Shown one piece after another: positions 11,701 through 24,493 of a DNA stretch of 64,000 nt (positions are counted from its first letter, which is position 1; each line of letters opens with the position of its first letter). The position numbers and the translations under genes are program-made. The DNA lies in NCBI GenBank assembly GCA_026874595.1, contig CM049306.1, forward strand, positions 87,371,142 through 87,435,141, given 5' to 3'. Origin of the DNA: Sipunculus nudus (lineage: Eukaryota > Annelida > Sipuncula > Golfingiida > Sipunculidae). Under the pieces are notes generated by a model. It ran no database searches and was not told the origin of the DNA. It saw nothing but the letters and a program-made list of their open reading frames with translations.

Positions 11701-12800
11701 TTGGATATATATATTGAATGACCATATGTTTATGTGTTAAAGGGTGCCACGTGTTCTGCCCTGACCAGTTGAACATACAAATCGATAAGGTCAATGACTA
11801 AGGTGATTGTGGGGGGGGGGGGGGGTGATATCGCCGATATCGGCACCTCTAAACCTGGGAGAAGATTACCAACGTTGTAAATAAATAATTGTGAACGTTA
11901 ATAGTGAATGTCTGAATTCTGACCCCTCCCGTGATCAAGTCCGCTACCTGAATATGATAACACTCCTGATTTGAGTGTGATAGTGGCAGGGTTTCTCTCA
12001 TCCAGCGCTCCAGGCTCAAGGTAAGATTCTCAATACTCAATTACGTATATAATCCAGGAGCAATGTATTTCATGATCAAATGCACAAAATAAAGATTACA
12101 AACATCCCTTCATATTTTTTCCTTATTTTGAAAATTTTAAACAAAAGAAAAAGAAATCAACCGTGCCTTACTGTGCCTTAAAACAATGAATACCTGAGAT
12201 ACAATGCAACATTTATATATATCAAAGGAAATACACTTAATAACGGCCATGCTTTATAATTTGCAAAAGGATTATTTATGCTATATATCTCACGGACATT
12301 TCAAAATAAAAAAATGACAATTTAGTGGTTGTGTAAATCGTTAAAGTTTTGAATTGAACTCTAACTAACCTTTAACCAGGTTTTGCTTTTACACTCTAGC
12401 ATTACATTTTATTTGTTTATTATATAAATTTAATTGATGTTTGATTACGAAACTTCGGGAAACCATGGTAAATCCCCCACCCCCCATTTATTTAAATATA
12501 ATGTAACCTACACTCTTAACACGAAAGGTTCTTTATGGAACCTCTAGGGGTTGTTGTGCTTGTACCATTAGCAGAACCCCTACGGTTCTTAAAAGAACCT
12601 TATCGAATCCTGTCCCGATTCTAGGGATACCGAGCATTGGATGAACCTACCTCCCTCCTCCCCATTTTGGAGTTAGGGGTTGGGTATAACATATAACAAA
12701 CATATAACAAACAAACAATAAACAAACCCTCCTCTCAAAAGGCTAGTTATAATGACTGCTATCGCAAAACTTTTCATTGTAGTATAAAATTATCCCCAGG
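11701..12800. other. Spacer between the duplicated copies
   Basis: AT-rich non-coding DNA with a poly-G run near 11811-11825. At about 12522-12608 there is a hairpin-forming element with aaggttcttt and aaagaacctt arms. No gene was recognised. Confidence 0.55.
12522..12608. repeat. Small AAGGTTCTTT inverted-repeat element
   Basis: The arms aaaggttctttatgg and cttaaaagaacctt face each other across about 50 bp, which includes agaacccctacggttctt. A related, rearranged copy lies at 17075-17205. It is compatible with a miniature inverted-repeat element, but no target duplication could be fixed. Confidence 0.5.
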
Positions 12801-13557
12801 GTTTAAATTTTTTCAGAGGTGAAATTGAACATTTTGAACTGTAGATTGCAATCTACATTCCTGACAGATCTACAGAAGAGAGGCCGCTTTAACAGTATTT
12901 ATACAGAAATAGTCTCTCCATGCCAAAAAAAATAAGGAAAGATAGGGTTAAACCAAAAGTTCTGTTTAATTTTCTAAGATTATAGCATATCTGTATACGT
13001 CAAGTGGAACTCGGACCCCCCCCCCCCCCTTTATTATGTTTAAAAAAAAATAATTCTGAATCCAGGCTCAGTCATATAATATTTATAGGATACTAAGAAA
13101 TGGAAAAATCGAAATAAATTTATACTTCTTAATGATAATATAATTTATTTCTAATATAACCCCCGACCCCGTATCAACGCCTCAGTAGAGGACGCACGGA
13201 GCGAAATGCATTGGTTTACCAGTTAGCATGCTTTCCCGCCGGCTGCACCGATACAGAGTTTTGACATGAAAGTTAGTTCCCACAAGAGAACTTCCACATT
13301 TGAATAACCACTGGTGGACAGAAGAAGAATTAGCCTGACTGAGAGCGGAATAATCCTCACCTGCATGCTGGACACGCGCTCATTGAAAAGCTGGTTTAAA
13401 ACACGGAACAGAAAACGGAACTGCAAACGCTTATAGCATGTCTTTACATTGATATACAGTTCGACGGATTTTGCCATTTGCAAGGGCATTAAGTCTTGGG
13501 ACATATCTAACATATTCTGAAAATTAGGCCAACTCTACTGTTTCAGTATATTATTAC

Positions 13558-13597
<40 letters not shown>

Positions 13598-14312
13598 GTC
13601 AGCTTCATACATCCAAATAGCAAATATACCAGCAGACTGACCCTTCAAGCATATGACCTATAATGTTTTTATAAAAATGGTGCCGCTTATACCTTAAAAC
13701 AAAATTTAACTACATGTGAAACACAAAATGTTGGGAAAGTTGTTGGGAATGAATATTTAATAGGTAAGGGACAATCATGTAACAAATTTAGGCCCGTGAA
13801 GTCTAAATAATAATCATTTAATCTCAACGTGCGTGTATGTATCACGTGAAAGGGCTTCCTTGATGAATGGACACTATAATACAAAGTCTTTGTTGACTTT
13901 TTTTCTTATGTAAAGCTACGTATCAATGATGTTTAGTTCCCCTAAGGTAAAATTGTCATTGTTTAGTACACACATTAAGAAAATTATTCTTCATATTAAT
14001 AAATCTATAATCGAAAGGAAATAAAAATAAATAAAGAAGATTGGGGTTCGTTCAACCTTGGCGTGTCAGATATACCGATTATCACTATATTTCAATGTCA
14101 TATAGGCTGATCAATTACAAGTCTCAGGGCGTGAGTAGTAATCACAATTAGGTCAAGGTAATAAAGATAAATAAGGAGATCAAACAACGAGCCATGCTAC
14201 TTTCATAAGCACTTTCGTATACAAAAAAGATCTATGCTCTAAAATTATTCTATTTATTTGTATTTTTAAACTTAGATAGATAACCCGGTGTGTCAGGGAC
14301 ACCCATAACTAT
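12800..14312. repeat. Duplicated segment, copy B, left part
   Basis: Paralog of 5960-6386 plus 9546-10625 with moderate divergence (scattered substitutions and small indels). It preserves the pre-insertion state of the LINE target near 13231-13235 (gcatgctttcccgcc). It carries a longer (TTA)n tract at 13551-13597. The segment has no recognised gene. Confidence 0.85.
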
Positions 14313-15132
14313 TGTTACAGGTGCCCTGTTATTGTGTTCAACGGTCTTAGAGATGATTGTTTTATTGTGCAAACGGATGTTCCCTGTGTTGTTGGCATTT
14401 TGATTGTGTGCCACGCGTAGCTCATGTTGTGGCGAGGCTGGCAGGATGTTGCAGGCGGTTTAATCCGGTCTTTGTTCTGGTATGTTCTTGGAACATGTGC
14501 ACTGTGTTATTTTCTTTCTAAGGTTCGAGCAATGGAAGGTTCTCAGCTGGAGGTGAAAAGTTATAGATAGGGGGCTGTGTTTTACAGCCGAGAGAGAGGT
14601 GAGAGAATATGCCCCAGCGGGCAAAGAAGCGTGTATGTCAGTTTGTGCGACCTATTCCAATAAGTGCGGCAATTGTAGATTTTCTTCAGATTTGCTTCTG
14701 GATTTTGTGACGAATCTGATTTGGTCTTCAGTTTACTTTCTGGATTGTTACAAGCGCTTTACATTGGACTGTTATTCTCCGAAAAAATTTGTGTGAACTT
14801 TTTATCCGGCTAATACATTTTAAAGGACTTATCGCTGTGACAGTGGTGGTTTCTAGGGACTGTGCACTTTGTTTATTTTACTGTGTGATTGTATTGATTT
14901 GTTGTTATACTGCTGTTATACTGTGTCATTATATTGAATTAGTGTACTATAATGTTAGGGTTGGTTTAAGAATAAATTATAGTTATTTGTTAACAAAAAA
15001 TCAACGACTTATTTATTCATTCCCCTAGACATTTCACGCTGCCTAGTGTTACAGAATCTGATATTTTAATCTCCATTACAAAATTTATGTTCATCACGCA
15101 TACATGATCTGTTGATATTAAGTTCCGTAACA
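14313..15132. mobile_element. Probable solo LTR (about 820 bp)
   Basis: This block interrupts copy B at a point where copy A (11545-11555) is continuous. It begins TGTTACAG and ends CCGTAACA, the short inverted TG...CA termini typical of LTRs. The flanks read ctat on the left and ccat on the right, an imperfect 4-bp target duplication that restores the spacing of the empty site. An AATAAA lies inside (near 14971), as expected for an LTR polyadenylation signal. No internal gag/pol region is present. Recombination between two LTRs to leave one is the simplest explanation. Orientation is not established. Confidence 0.65.
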
Positions 15133-15300
15133 CCATAATAATGTTTGGAGAGAAGGCAAAGTCGGAATACCCAGCGGGCTGCTATGACATGAAATATTCT
15201 TTAAATGTTTTAAATAAAGCAGCCGATTTCTATGAAAATTGTTTTCATAAGTACTTTTTGTGGTCGTGGCAATCGTTATATAATATCAAAATATTTATTT
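15133..15300. repeat. Duplicated segment, copy B, distal block
   Basis: Resumes the alignment with copy A (ataatgtttggagagaagg, gcgggctgctatgacatgaa, tttctatgaa). Similarity fades after about 15260. Confidence 0.8.
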
Positions 15301-15618
15301 TAAGAAAAGCGACTCATTGTCTGTATGCTTTCTAATGCGTGAAATAAACATGGCATTATCAAAGTGCTACTTCCAATAAAAAGTCATTTAAATTAAGTGA
15401 AGGAGATACAAAATCCAGGACTGATTTAAGATTATTGCAGTAAAGCAATACTTGTCTGTAACAAAAACGTCAAACATGTTTGTTTATATAGTAAATCATA
15501 ATTACATTGTTTAAAAATAGTATGTAAATGTGAATTATATCAATACACATATAAATAAAATATATTATAGCAGTGTGAAATGAATTCTGGCTCAAGGAGC
15601 ATATTTCTTTATATTTTG

Positions 15619-15621
<3 letters not shown>

Positions 15622-15700
<79 letters not shown>
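15622..15700. repeat. (TA)n microsatellite
   Basis: Nearly uninterrupted alternating TA tract. Confidence 0.95.
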
Positions 15701-15702
<2 letters not shown>

Positions 15703-15798
15703 TGCCAAAGATGCTCTCTTCGATTTAAACGGATTTTCTTCTTCTCTTCGTAGAAGAATGGTTGCCACACAGTTGTCTGTAAAATAAAAGTATAAAAT

Positions 15799-15800
<2 letters not shown>

Positions 15801-15875
<75 letters not shown>

Positions 15876-15878
15876 TAT
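15801..15878. repeat. (TA)n microsatellite
   Basis: Nearly uninterrupted alternating TA tract; long enough to extrude a cruciform. Confidence 0.95.
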
Positions 15879-16676
15879 GAAATACATAAGTCACAATTGT
15901 ACTGGTAATGTTGTCAAATTATAAAGACTTAGCATGATCTATCCTCTAAATACGAATTTTGCAATCGTTCTTTGAGAATTTACTCCAAATTCATGTATAT
16001 ATTTTTTCAAACTTTGCATAATATCCATATAATTAAAAATCATTATTTAAATCCTAACATTAATCTAAACAGTTTAAATCAATAGCTGATGATATACACC
16101 CTGACGATATAAACTTTATTACTGACAAAGGTCTTCAAGGTCAACATTCCGATGTAAAAATTTCTGAAGCGACTGGTATATCACTCACCGAGTGTCTCGA
16201 CCAGGTTATAAGTGTATATGGACGGTATGATATTTAGGATTCACGTAATGGAGAAGTAAGATTCAGATAAAAATAAGTAGCAAAATTAGGATACAAGCAG
16301 CTGGAAATTAACACGTTTGCTGTTCACAGAAGTGTTGTGCCTCAGAGAGGTGCGTGGGTTATTTTACAGACATGCCAAACCACTGAAAATCTATATTTTC
16401 TTCTTTTAATTCTTGAATAAAAAAAAGGACCCAACAATCCTCTCAAAACATATCCCCAACCCCAGCAAAAGGCCTGGTATACTGGGTTTATCAGCTAGTA
16501 TACACTCATTGTGCCGAAGTCGAAGAGTCCCTCAGGAAACTTCGACACATCCGAGGTTCGACACAAGCGGGTTTTATTTGGTAATAATTTTACTAGAATT
16601 GCCCGAAATATCGAGTCTGTAAGTTCGACATAAGCGTGGTATTCGACTGAAACTATTTCGACACAACGAGGTTTCG

Positions 16677-16787
<111 letters not shown>

Positions 16788-17206
16788 GCCAATTACAAGT
16801 GTTTTCACATAATGGTGAGACTGCATGCCTGAATAAACCATGTCGAAAACTGACTAATATAATCAATCAACAAAAGATATTAATATAATGAAAATACATC
16901 TTGACACTCATAACACTTTAAAAATCTTTATATAAAATTTCTAAGGTAAGAAAAAACATCAAATTATTGATATAATTATATGTATCAAAATTACCAATAT
17001 ATTAAATAGATGGTATTCTTTTATGTATATATTTTCTTAACCTAAATCTAAATAATTTATACATCTCCTGATTATTCAAAGAACCCCATATTTGCCATAT
17101 AAAGAACCCTCGCGATGTCAAAGAATCTTAAAAAGTTCTTTAGGGTTCTTTTGTCACAAAAGGTTCCGTATAGGAACCGTGTCAGCTCGAAGAACCCCCT
17201 AATATC

Positions 17207-17261
<55 letters not shown>

Positions 17262-18168
17262 CAGGGGCGTAGCCAGGATTGAGGGAGGGGAGGGGGCCAT
17301 GATCAGTTGCGGAGCCCGAAATTCGAAAACAGGGGGGGGGGGGCGCTAATATGCATGTATGGGTACTATGAAAACAGTTATATATACGTGTATATCCAGG
17401 CATATACATATATATTATTATTATCATTATTATTATTAATAATATTATTATTAATATACGTAATATATTTTTGTATATAGTAATATGATTGTTTTTCAAT
17501 AAAAATGTCCCACCTTAGGACATTTTTTGAATATACAATGTAAGGAGGACATTTTGAGGCAATTTTCAGAAAAAATGAGGATTTCCAGTGGCTTTTTGCG
17601 TTATGTAGTCAAACTGTAGAGAGGTTCGATATTTAATATTAACATTTCTTCAAAATTAGGATATAAAATTTCAATCGTTTTCAAACAAGTCCATGGCGCA
17701 AAGGCGCATTTACATTTGTAACTTGCAAAATATTATCTTTTAAATGTAATGCTCGGAGTGAAATAACTGATATATGGAAGTCTTATGGTACACTCTACCG
17801 GGTTTCGTGGTCTTGACAGCACACAGGACTCCTAAGAGTACAGAAGAGTTCGAGTACCATAGTCACCAGAGCCGTGAGATTGTTATGGTTCGACCCTAAC
17901 CAGGGCCTGTTGTTCTGCAGCTGTTCTGCAGCTGATCATAAATATCCTTATACACAACTAATAAATAATAAAGTGATAAACTGCAGATAACTTTAATAAT
18001 ATCTATTTAATAATTAACAAACAAATATATGAAAAACAAAAATTAATCACGAAAATTGGGAAATTAGATAAATGAGATATGAAATTAGATATATTGCAGC
18101 TCATCAGGGGGCCGGTGCCGAAGGTGCCCCCTCTGGATCTGCCGCTGATAGCAAAGGCAATTAAATAC

Positions 18169-18227
<59 letters not shown>

Positions 18228-18326
18228 TAAGTATTAGATTAGGTGAAACTCCGAAAGGACGCCGAGTCCTGGATGCGACGGGGGCGGGGCATGGCCCCCT
18301 ACGGCCCCTCTCTGGCTACGCCCCTG
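17262..18326. mobile_element. DNA transposon remnant with 15-bp TIRs
   Basis: The left end CAGGGGCGTAGCCAG (17262-17276) is the exact inverse of the right end CTGGCTACGCCCCTG (18312-18326). TATTT flanks both sides (17257-17261 and 18327-18331), a candidate 5-bp target duplication. Similarity continues inward as G-rich sequence reaching gggggccatg on both ends. No transposase frame is visible in the roughly 1-kb interior, so this is a non-autonomous or decayed copy. The left duplication sits at the edge of a (TA)n tract, which weakens that part of the evidence. Superfamily is not assigned. Confidence 0.75.
18181..18220. repeat. (TA)n microsatellite with CATA edge
   Basis: catacata passing into (TA)n and then (CA)n; it lies inside the TIR element. 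Confidence 0.9.
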
Positions 18327-18869
18327 TATTTAGTTAAAAACATCAACTCTTGCAAAAATCATTTACGAAAGAGAGTTTCGGCAGTACCGGTTATGTATAA
18401 AGAAGGGAATTACTGAAAAGTGTTGGACGCATTCGTTTCAAGTACACGAAACATTAAAAGCTAATAAAGATTAATTTTAAACTCGGAGCTGGGTATTTAA
18501 AGATCGGAATTATGGGAATTAACGCCATAAAAACACTTATATGTGATTTTACGATAGGCAGAAGTGGATCAAAGGGTATACAGTAACCAGGGCGTACATT
18601 TCCTAAAATTTATGTGATACTCTGCCACGTCGTTAAGCACTGACGAGAAGCTTTTAATTTCCTTCTTATATAAACATACGGTTATTTTTAGGAATCTTTA
18701 AGAGGGAATGCTACAGTGTCAGTACGGTGTGAACAATTATATCATATGTAGGCGCACTAGGAAAATCACTAGACTAAAGTACAGTAACATTCTGGGGAAA
18801 TTTCAGATGCTTACTCTGCATGGGGGGAAACGTCCGTTTACCGGCTAATATTTAGGGGTCGTCGAAACC

Positions 18870-18944
<75 letters not shown>

Positions 18945-19705
18945 CTATAATGCTTGAAAGTGTATTATTATACTGTCGACAGCGAGTTACGGCCAGATCT
19001 AATCCGATGCTGCCCCTCATATTTCCTTATATTCCGAGCTCCATGTGACTCAGACAAGCACAACTACTGCGTGTCAGAGAGATATTGTCCGACTCTCTTA
19101 TCAATATTTATTGATTATCAGGCGCGGCTGGCGTTCATTAAATGCGCCCTTAACCTACATGGCTTGTTAAAGCAAAAAAATAAACACGATAGCAGCATAT
19201 GTTAAGACAACACAAATGTTCTCCGAGTTTTTTTCTAATAGGTACGAATTGGTATATGGTAACACGTACGAAATGTATTGCATATATTCCTTGTGTCACA
19301 AAATGCGTGACGCCTTAGATGGGCTGACGATCTTTGAACCTGGGCGGTACACGGTACAAATTATGTCATATCCGTGTCCGTATTCATTACTATATCTAAT
19401 AAAAATGCAGAAATGAGATGCCTTCCTTAAAGGCAATGTTAAGGTGAAGGTACTGTAGATAATGAGATTAGTAGAAAAACTGTTAAAATCTTATTTCGAA
19501 TAACATATACAATCACATGTGTTATACATATATAATCATAGATATATACATGCATGAATACATATATACACACGTACATACACACACATATTTACATGCA
19601 TACATACATGCAGGCATTCATACATACGATACAATCAATAAATACAAAAATACATATATACCTTAACATAGATTTATACATACACATACAATATTTATAT
19701 ACATG

Positions 19706-19751
<46 letters not shown>

Positions 19752-20585
19752 AACATACACACATACACATATATAGAGGCATTGGCATCATATATAACAT
19801 AAACCATTATAGAATTTTTTTCTATTACAATTACAGCTTTTTCAATACTGAGTTTAATTCAAGCGTAATTATTTCTATCAACTATAAAGCTAAAATGTGC
19901 GTCATGTACATTCATACAGAGGAAGATAAACGCGGAATGTGAATGCGGACTTTCCGATAAGCAGACTTATGTAGATAAGACGGTCTAATTATAGCACAGT
20001 CGGGGTCATTTATATTAGTAAGCCAAAAACCCATCATAATGCACCCTTATCAAGGGGAATATATAAGGCATTCCATGCGTATACAGTTCTTTTTAATAAC
20101 ATAAAATTTACCTTCATATATACTGAAATTCATGATTTTAGGGAAAAGAGTTTGTAAACTTCTTGATTAGGGGTTAATGTTTTATGTGATATAGACTGAT
20201 TTTATGCCCAGAGTGTTTGGTCCTGTAAACATTAAATAGCGACCTGTCACGAGTATCTTGTCATGCTTTTCTCTCCATGGTCGCTATCTAGTCTCCTGAA
20301 ATATTCAAAGAATGCATGGTTTCACTCTTATATTTATTTTTTTTATTTGAAACCCTTTTTCCAGTGTTACTAATTGCAAATAACGAGGAGTAAAGTTGCA
20401 AAATACTTTTAAGTATATAAAAACTTTGTCAAGATGAACAAATTCCCATTTTTTTAATCTATGTTATACACGCATTACAGAAACCAGAAAGTTAATTCAC
20501 TTACGCGGAGGATGCGGGACGCGATTATTTCGGGCAGACTGACCTGTGTAGAACAGCTCCAGTAGCAATTAAACGGTTGTTTTAC
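18327..20585. other. AT-rich intergenic region
   Basis: No gene recognised. It holds (TA)n tracts at about 18873-18942 and 19713-19750, and a CATA/TACA-rich stretch from 19530 to 19700. The remaining sequence looks unique. Confidence 0.55.
18873..18942. repeat. (TA)n microsatellite
   Basis: Uninterrupted TA dinucleotide tract. Confidence 0.95.
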
Positions 20586-20589
20586 GACA

Positions 20590-22150
20590 TACTATCCTGA
20601 GCGGAGTAGCTCTTCAGGGGTTTCACTGCATACTGACTCCAGCGGAGAAGCTCTAGAGGCGGTTGTAAGGCATGTTGACTTGAGCCGAGAATCTCTCAGG
20701 CGGTTTCATTGCATACTGATCACAAAGGAGTAGCTCTTCAGGTGGTTAAACGGCACACTGACCTGAGCGGAGTAGCTCTTCAGGTGGTTAAGCGACACAC
20801 TGATCTGAGCGGAGTAGCTCTTCAGGTGGTTAAGCGACACACTGACCTGAGCGGAGTAGCTCTTCAGGTGGTTAAGCGACACACTGACCTGAGCGGAGTA
20901 GCTCTTTAGGCGGTTTACGGCGCTCTGACCTGAGCGGAGTAGCTCTTTAGGCGGTTAAGCGACACACTGACCTGAGCGGAGTAGCTCTTCAGGTGGTTAA
21001 GCGACACACTGACCTGAGCGGAGTAGCTCTTCAGGTGGTTAAGCGACACACTGACCTGAGCGGAGTAGCTCTTCAGGTGGTTAAGCGACACACTGACCTG
21101 AGCGGAGTAGCTCTTCAGGTGGTTAAGCGACACACTGACCTGAGCGGAGTAGCTCTTCAGGTGGTTAAGCGACACACTGACCTGAGCGGAGTAGCTCTTC
21201 AGGTGGTTAAGCGACACACTGACCTGAGCGGAGTAGCTCTTCAGGTGGTTAAGCGACACACTGACCTGAGCGGAGTAGCTCTTTAGGCGGTTTACGGCGC
21301 TCTGACCTGAGCGGAGTCGCTCTTTAGGCGGTTAAGCGACACACTGACCTGAGCAGATTAGCTCTTCAGGTGGTTAAGCGACACACTGACCTGAGCGGAG
21401 TAGCTCTTCAGGTGGTTAAGCGACACACTGACCTGAGCGGAGTAGCTCTTCAGGTGGTTAAGCGACACACTGACCTGAGCGGAGTAACTCTTTAGGCAGT
21501 TTACGGCGCTCTGACCTGAGCGGAGTAGCTCTTTAGGCGGTTAAGCGACACACTGACCTGAGCGGAGTAGCTCTTCAGGTGGTTAAGCGACACACTGACC
21601 TGAGCGGAGTAGCTCTTCAGGTGGTTAAGCGACACACTGACCTGAGCGGAGTAGCTCTTTAGGCGGTTAAGCGACACACTCACCTGAGCGGAGTAGCTCT
21701 TTAGGCGGTTTACGGCGCTCTGACCTGAGCGGAGTAGCTCTTTAGGCGGTTTACGGCGCTCTGACCTGAGCGGAGTAGCTCTTTAGGCGGTTTACGGCGC
21801 TCTGACCTGAGCGGAGTAGCTCCTTAGGCGGTTTACGGCGCTCTGACCTGAGCGGAGTAGCTCCTTAGGCGGTTTACGGCGCTCTGACCTGAGCGGAGTA
21901 GCTCTTTAGGCGGTTTACGGCGGCCTGACCTGAGCGGAGTAGCTCTTTAGGCGGTTTACGGCGCTCTGACCTGAGCGGAGTAGCTCTTTAGGCGGTTTAC
22001 GGCGCTCTGACCTGAGCGGAGTAGCTCTTTAGGCGGTTTACGGCGCTCTGACCTGAGCGGAGTAGCTCTTTAAGCGGTTTACGGCGCTCTGACCTGAGCG
22101 GATAAGTCCTTCAGGTGGTTATACGGCACACTGACCGGAGGGGAGTTGCT
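20590..22150. repeat. Minisatellite, 42/41-bp units in two interleaved subtypes
   Basis: About 37 tandem copies share the core ctgacctgagcggagtagctctt. Subtype 1 is 42 bp and continues caggtggttaagcgacaca. Subtype 2 is 41 bp and continues taggcggtttacggcgct. The array starts with four degenerate units (20590-20745). It then alternates blocks of subtype 1 with single subtype 2 units until about 21700, after which it is almost pure subtype 2, and it ends in degenerate units (22085-22150). Because 42 is a multiple of three, runs of subtype 1 stay open on both strands as 14-residue protein repeats; every subtype 2 unit shifts the frame, which argues against coding. Confidence 0.95.
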
Positions 22151-22754
22151 CTTCATTCGGTTTAAATTCGTGAAACGGCTAACTCTTCTCAGAAAGATAA
22201 TTCTTTGTTCTTTTTCAATGTACTTTAATGATGTAACGTTTATATACGAAATTGACCGATATTTTTAAACCTTTATTAAGGAATGTTAACTTTTAATAAT
22301 CAGTTTCTTTTTTGTCCTTAGCTATATATTGTATAGTATGTTATGTTTAATATGTGATTTTTCTTCATCCTCTCACTAGTTCCACATTTAACTGTATGAT
22401 CTGTTATAAAAAAAATCATATTGACTTCATATTCTATTACTGAACTTTATATGTTGGGTATCATGTCAGCGCACCTTTTCTATTGTGTATATCGACACTT
22501 AATGAGTATTGGAAAATTATAATAATGATAACTAGTGGCCCATGGGCCATGACGCTCAGCTGAACTTAAGGAATGTTGAACAATGAGCAAAATGACTGCC
22601 AGAGTGCAAAAAAAATCATAAATTTTGTGAAGATTCCTTAGAAATCGGTTTCAATGGGCTTTTAGACAGATGACCGCTTCATTTGAAGGTCTCATAAATA
22701 GAAAAAAATGTGTAAAAAAATAATAATATAATGTTAATATTAATAATAATAATA

Positions 22755-22796
<42 letters not shown>

Positions 22797-22825
22797 ATTA
22801 TTATTATTAGTAGTAGTATCATCTT

Positions 22826-22861
<36 letters not shown>

Positions 22862-24493
22862 TAATAAATAATAATAATAACTCAATTACGCAAGCTGCAA
22901 AGATTACGGTTTAAGACAAAAAGAATGATACATGTGTTTAGTAATACCGAGTCACCTGTTAGACTGCGTCGGTATTGATTAATGACAGTCAGTGGGTCCT
23001 CTATCCTTCGAGATAACCCTGTTATTGTAAGACGGACAGATGACTATTTGTTTGTGATCAAGTGACAGCAAAAGGCCTGTATAGTGTAATTTATTTCCCA
23101 CAAGTGATTATATATTCGTGAAATCATGATACCGATAAAGCGATACTGATGTATAACTTTATCGGAATAACGTTGCCAAACATCTGTATAACCCCAGCAT
23201 GGCTCTAACACCAGTATGCCATCTAACCGCAGGTGGCATAATGTTCAAGGCTTACAGATAATAGATAACTATTGGTAACTTGATAACTATTTATCTCTGA
23301 TCCAGGTAATCATATGACAGCTGTAGTCCTTCACAAGCGTGTGTAAAGCACTATATAAATATACTGTAAATGTATAAGTTCTGAAATTCGCAGGCAATTA
23401 ACAAATGTATACTCTTAGGCAACTTATAAAATAACAAAACTTTTTAGGCATTTTACAAATTGACGGAAAAATCAGTTTTTTTTTACACAATGAATGAAAT
23501 GTATTAATGATGAAATACTATTGTATGGCATTTCCTCTATTTCAAATACCTTAGTCTTAAAATATAAATATATTTTACTACTGATTATTTAATAATTTAA
23601 TGTTTCATAAAATTAAAAGCGTCCATTTGGTTTAATTCTGATTCTTGCAGAAATATTTACGTATCATATGAGATGTTAACATTTTACAGTCTCAGGAGAT
23701 GTTAGTGGGTGGAGGTAATCTGGTATGTCCACTATGGTCGGTAAAGTTGAATGCTCAACAAACCATTACAGTTCGGCTAAGATAAACATATAATACACAA
23801 ACTCATTAAAGAAACAAATACATTAGAGTCGGTAATTTTGATTAAGCCCAAACCTTTGTAACTAACTATACCCAACAGTCTTTTTTCTTAAGCTATTGCC
23901 ATACAAAATCAATTAAACGTTAAGTGCTTTGGGATCAGTTGTGTTTGTTTTTTTTTTTTTTTTTTTTTTTTTTTTCCTGTCATGCCAATCTAGATACATA
24001 CAGCATATGACTAGAATGGGTTAAGGTTAACATAATATCAATGCAAAATGATCAGTGGATGGCACAATAAATGTGAGTTATTTTTGGAGCACATAAAAAC
24101 ATATCTGTTAGCTTTCACATTTATTCATTTGATAACGATATTTTTTATAAAGATTTATTATGAAATACCGGTTAGTGTCACATATCCCATTTTATCTGTG
24201 CTGATAAGACATAAATAGTTTTTTACACCGTTGTCAAGTGAGGATTGGAGGATATTGACCATTAAATCTATCTAGGTAACCTATATACGCCATTTTTTGA
24301 TAAATTACACATGCCTTTAGAACGCATACGTACTAAGCTGTACCATTTCCTGTCACGTCAGAGCAAATCATATTGCTAGTTAAATCATATCACTGAATCC
24401 CGAGTCTCCAATCACGTAATATATCTGATTTTATCTCTTTGTTAACACCTTGTAGTGCTGTCAGCACATTGTCGAATAATTATATTGGCCTAA
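22151..24493. other. AT-rich intergenic region with (AAT)n/(ATT)n block
   Basis: From 22720 to 22880 there is an (AAT)n-(ATT)n-(AAT)n composite whose halves are complementary and can fold back. A poly-T tract of about 28 lies at 23947-23975. The block near 22535 (cccatgggcc, gctcagctgaac) resembles the outward-facing repeat family at 29.6-29.9 kb. No gene recognised. Confidence 0.55.
22736..22880. repeat. (AAT)n/(ATT)n composite microsatellite
   Basis: Successive AAT, ATT and AAT blocks separated by atcatctttat. The self-complementary arrangement is visible directly. Confidence 0.9.

Noticed and set aside
14599-15028. Two overlapping ORFs in the LTR-like block
   Set aside because: Short, overlapping, with no gag, pol or other domain features. 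They lie entirely inside the inserted element.
20709-21286. 14-residue protein repeats in the 42-bp minisatellite on both strands
   Set aside because: 41-bp units interrupt every frame, both strands are equally open, and no splice sites or domain support a gene.
22679-22885. Ile/Tyr-rich membrane-like ORF
   Set aside because: Translation of the (AAT)n/(ATT)n composite microsatellite.
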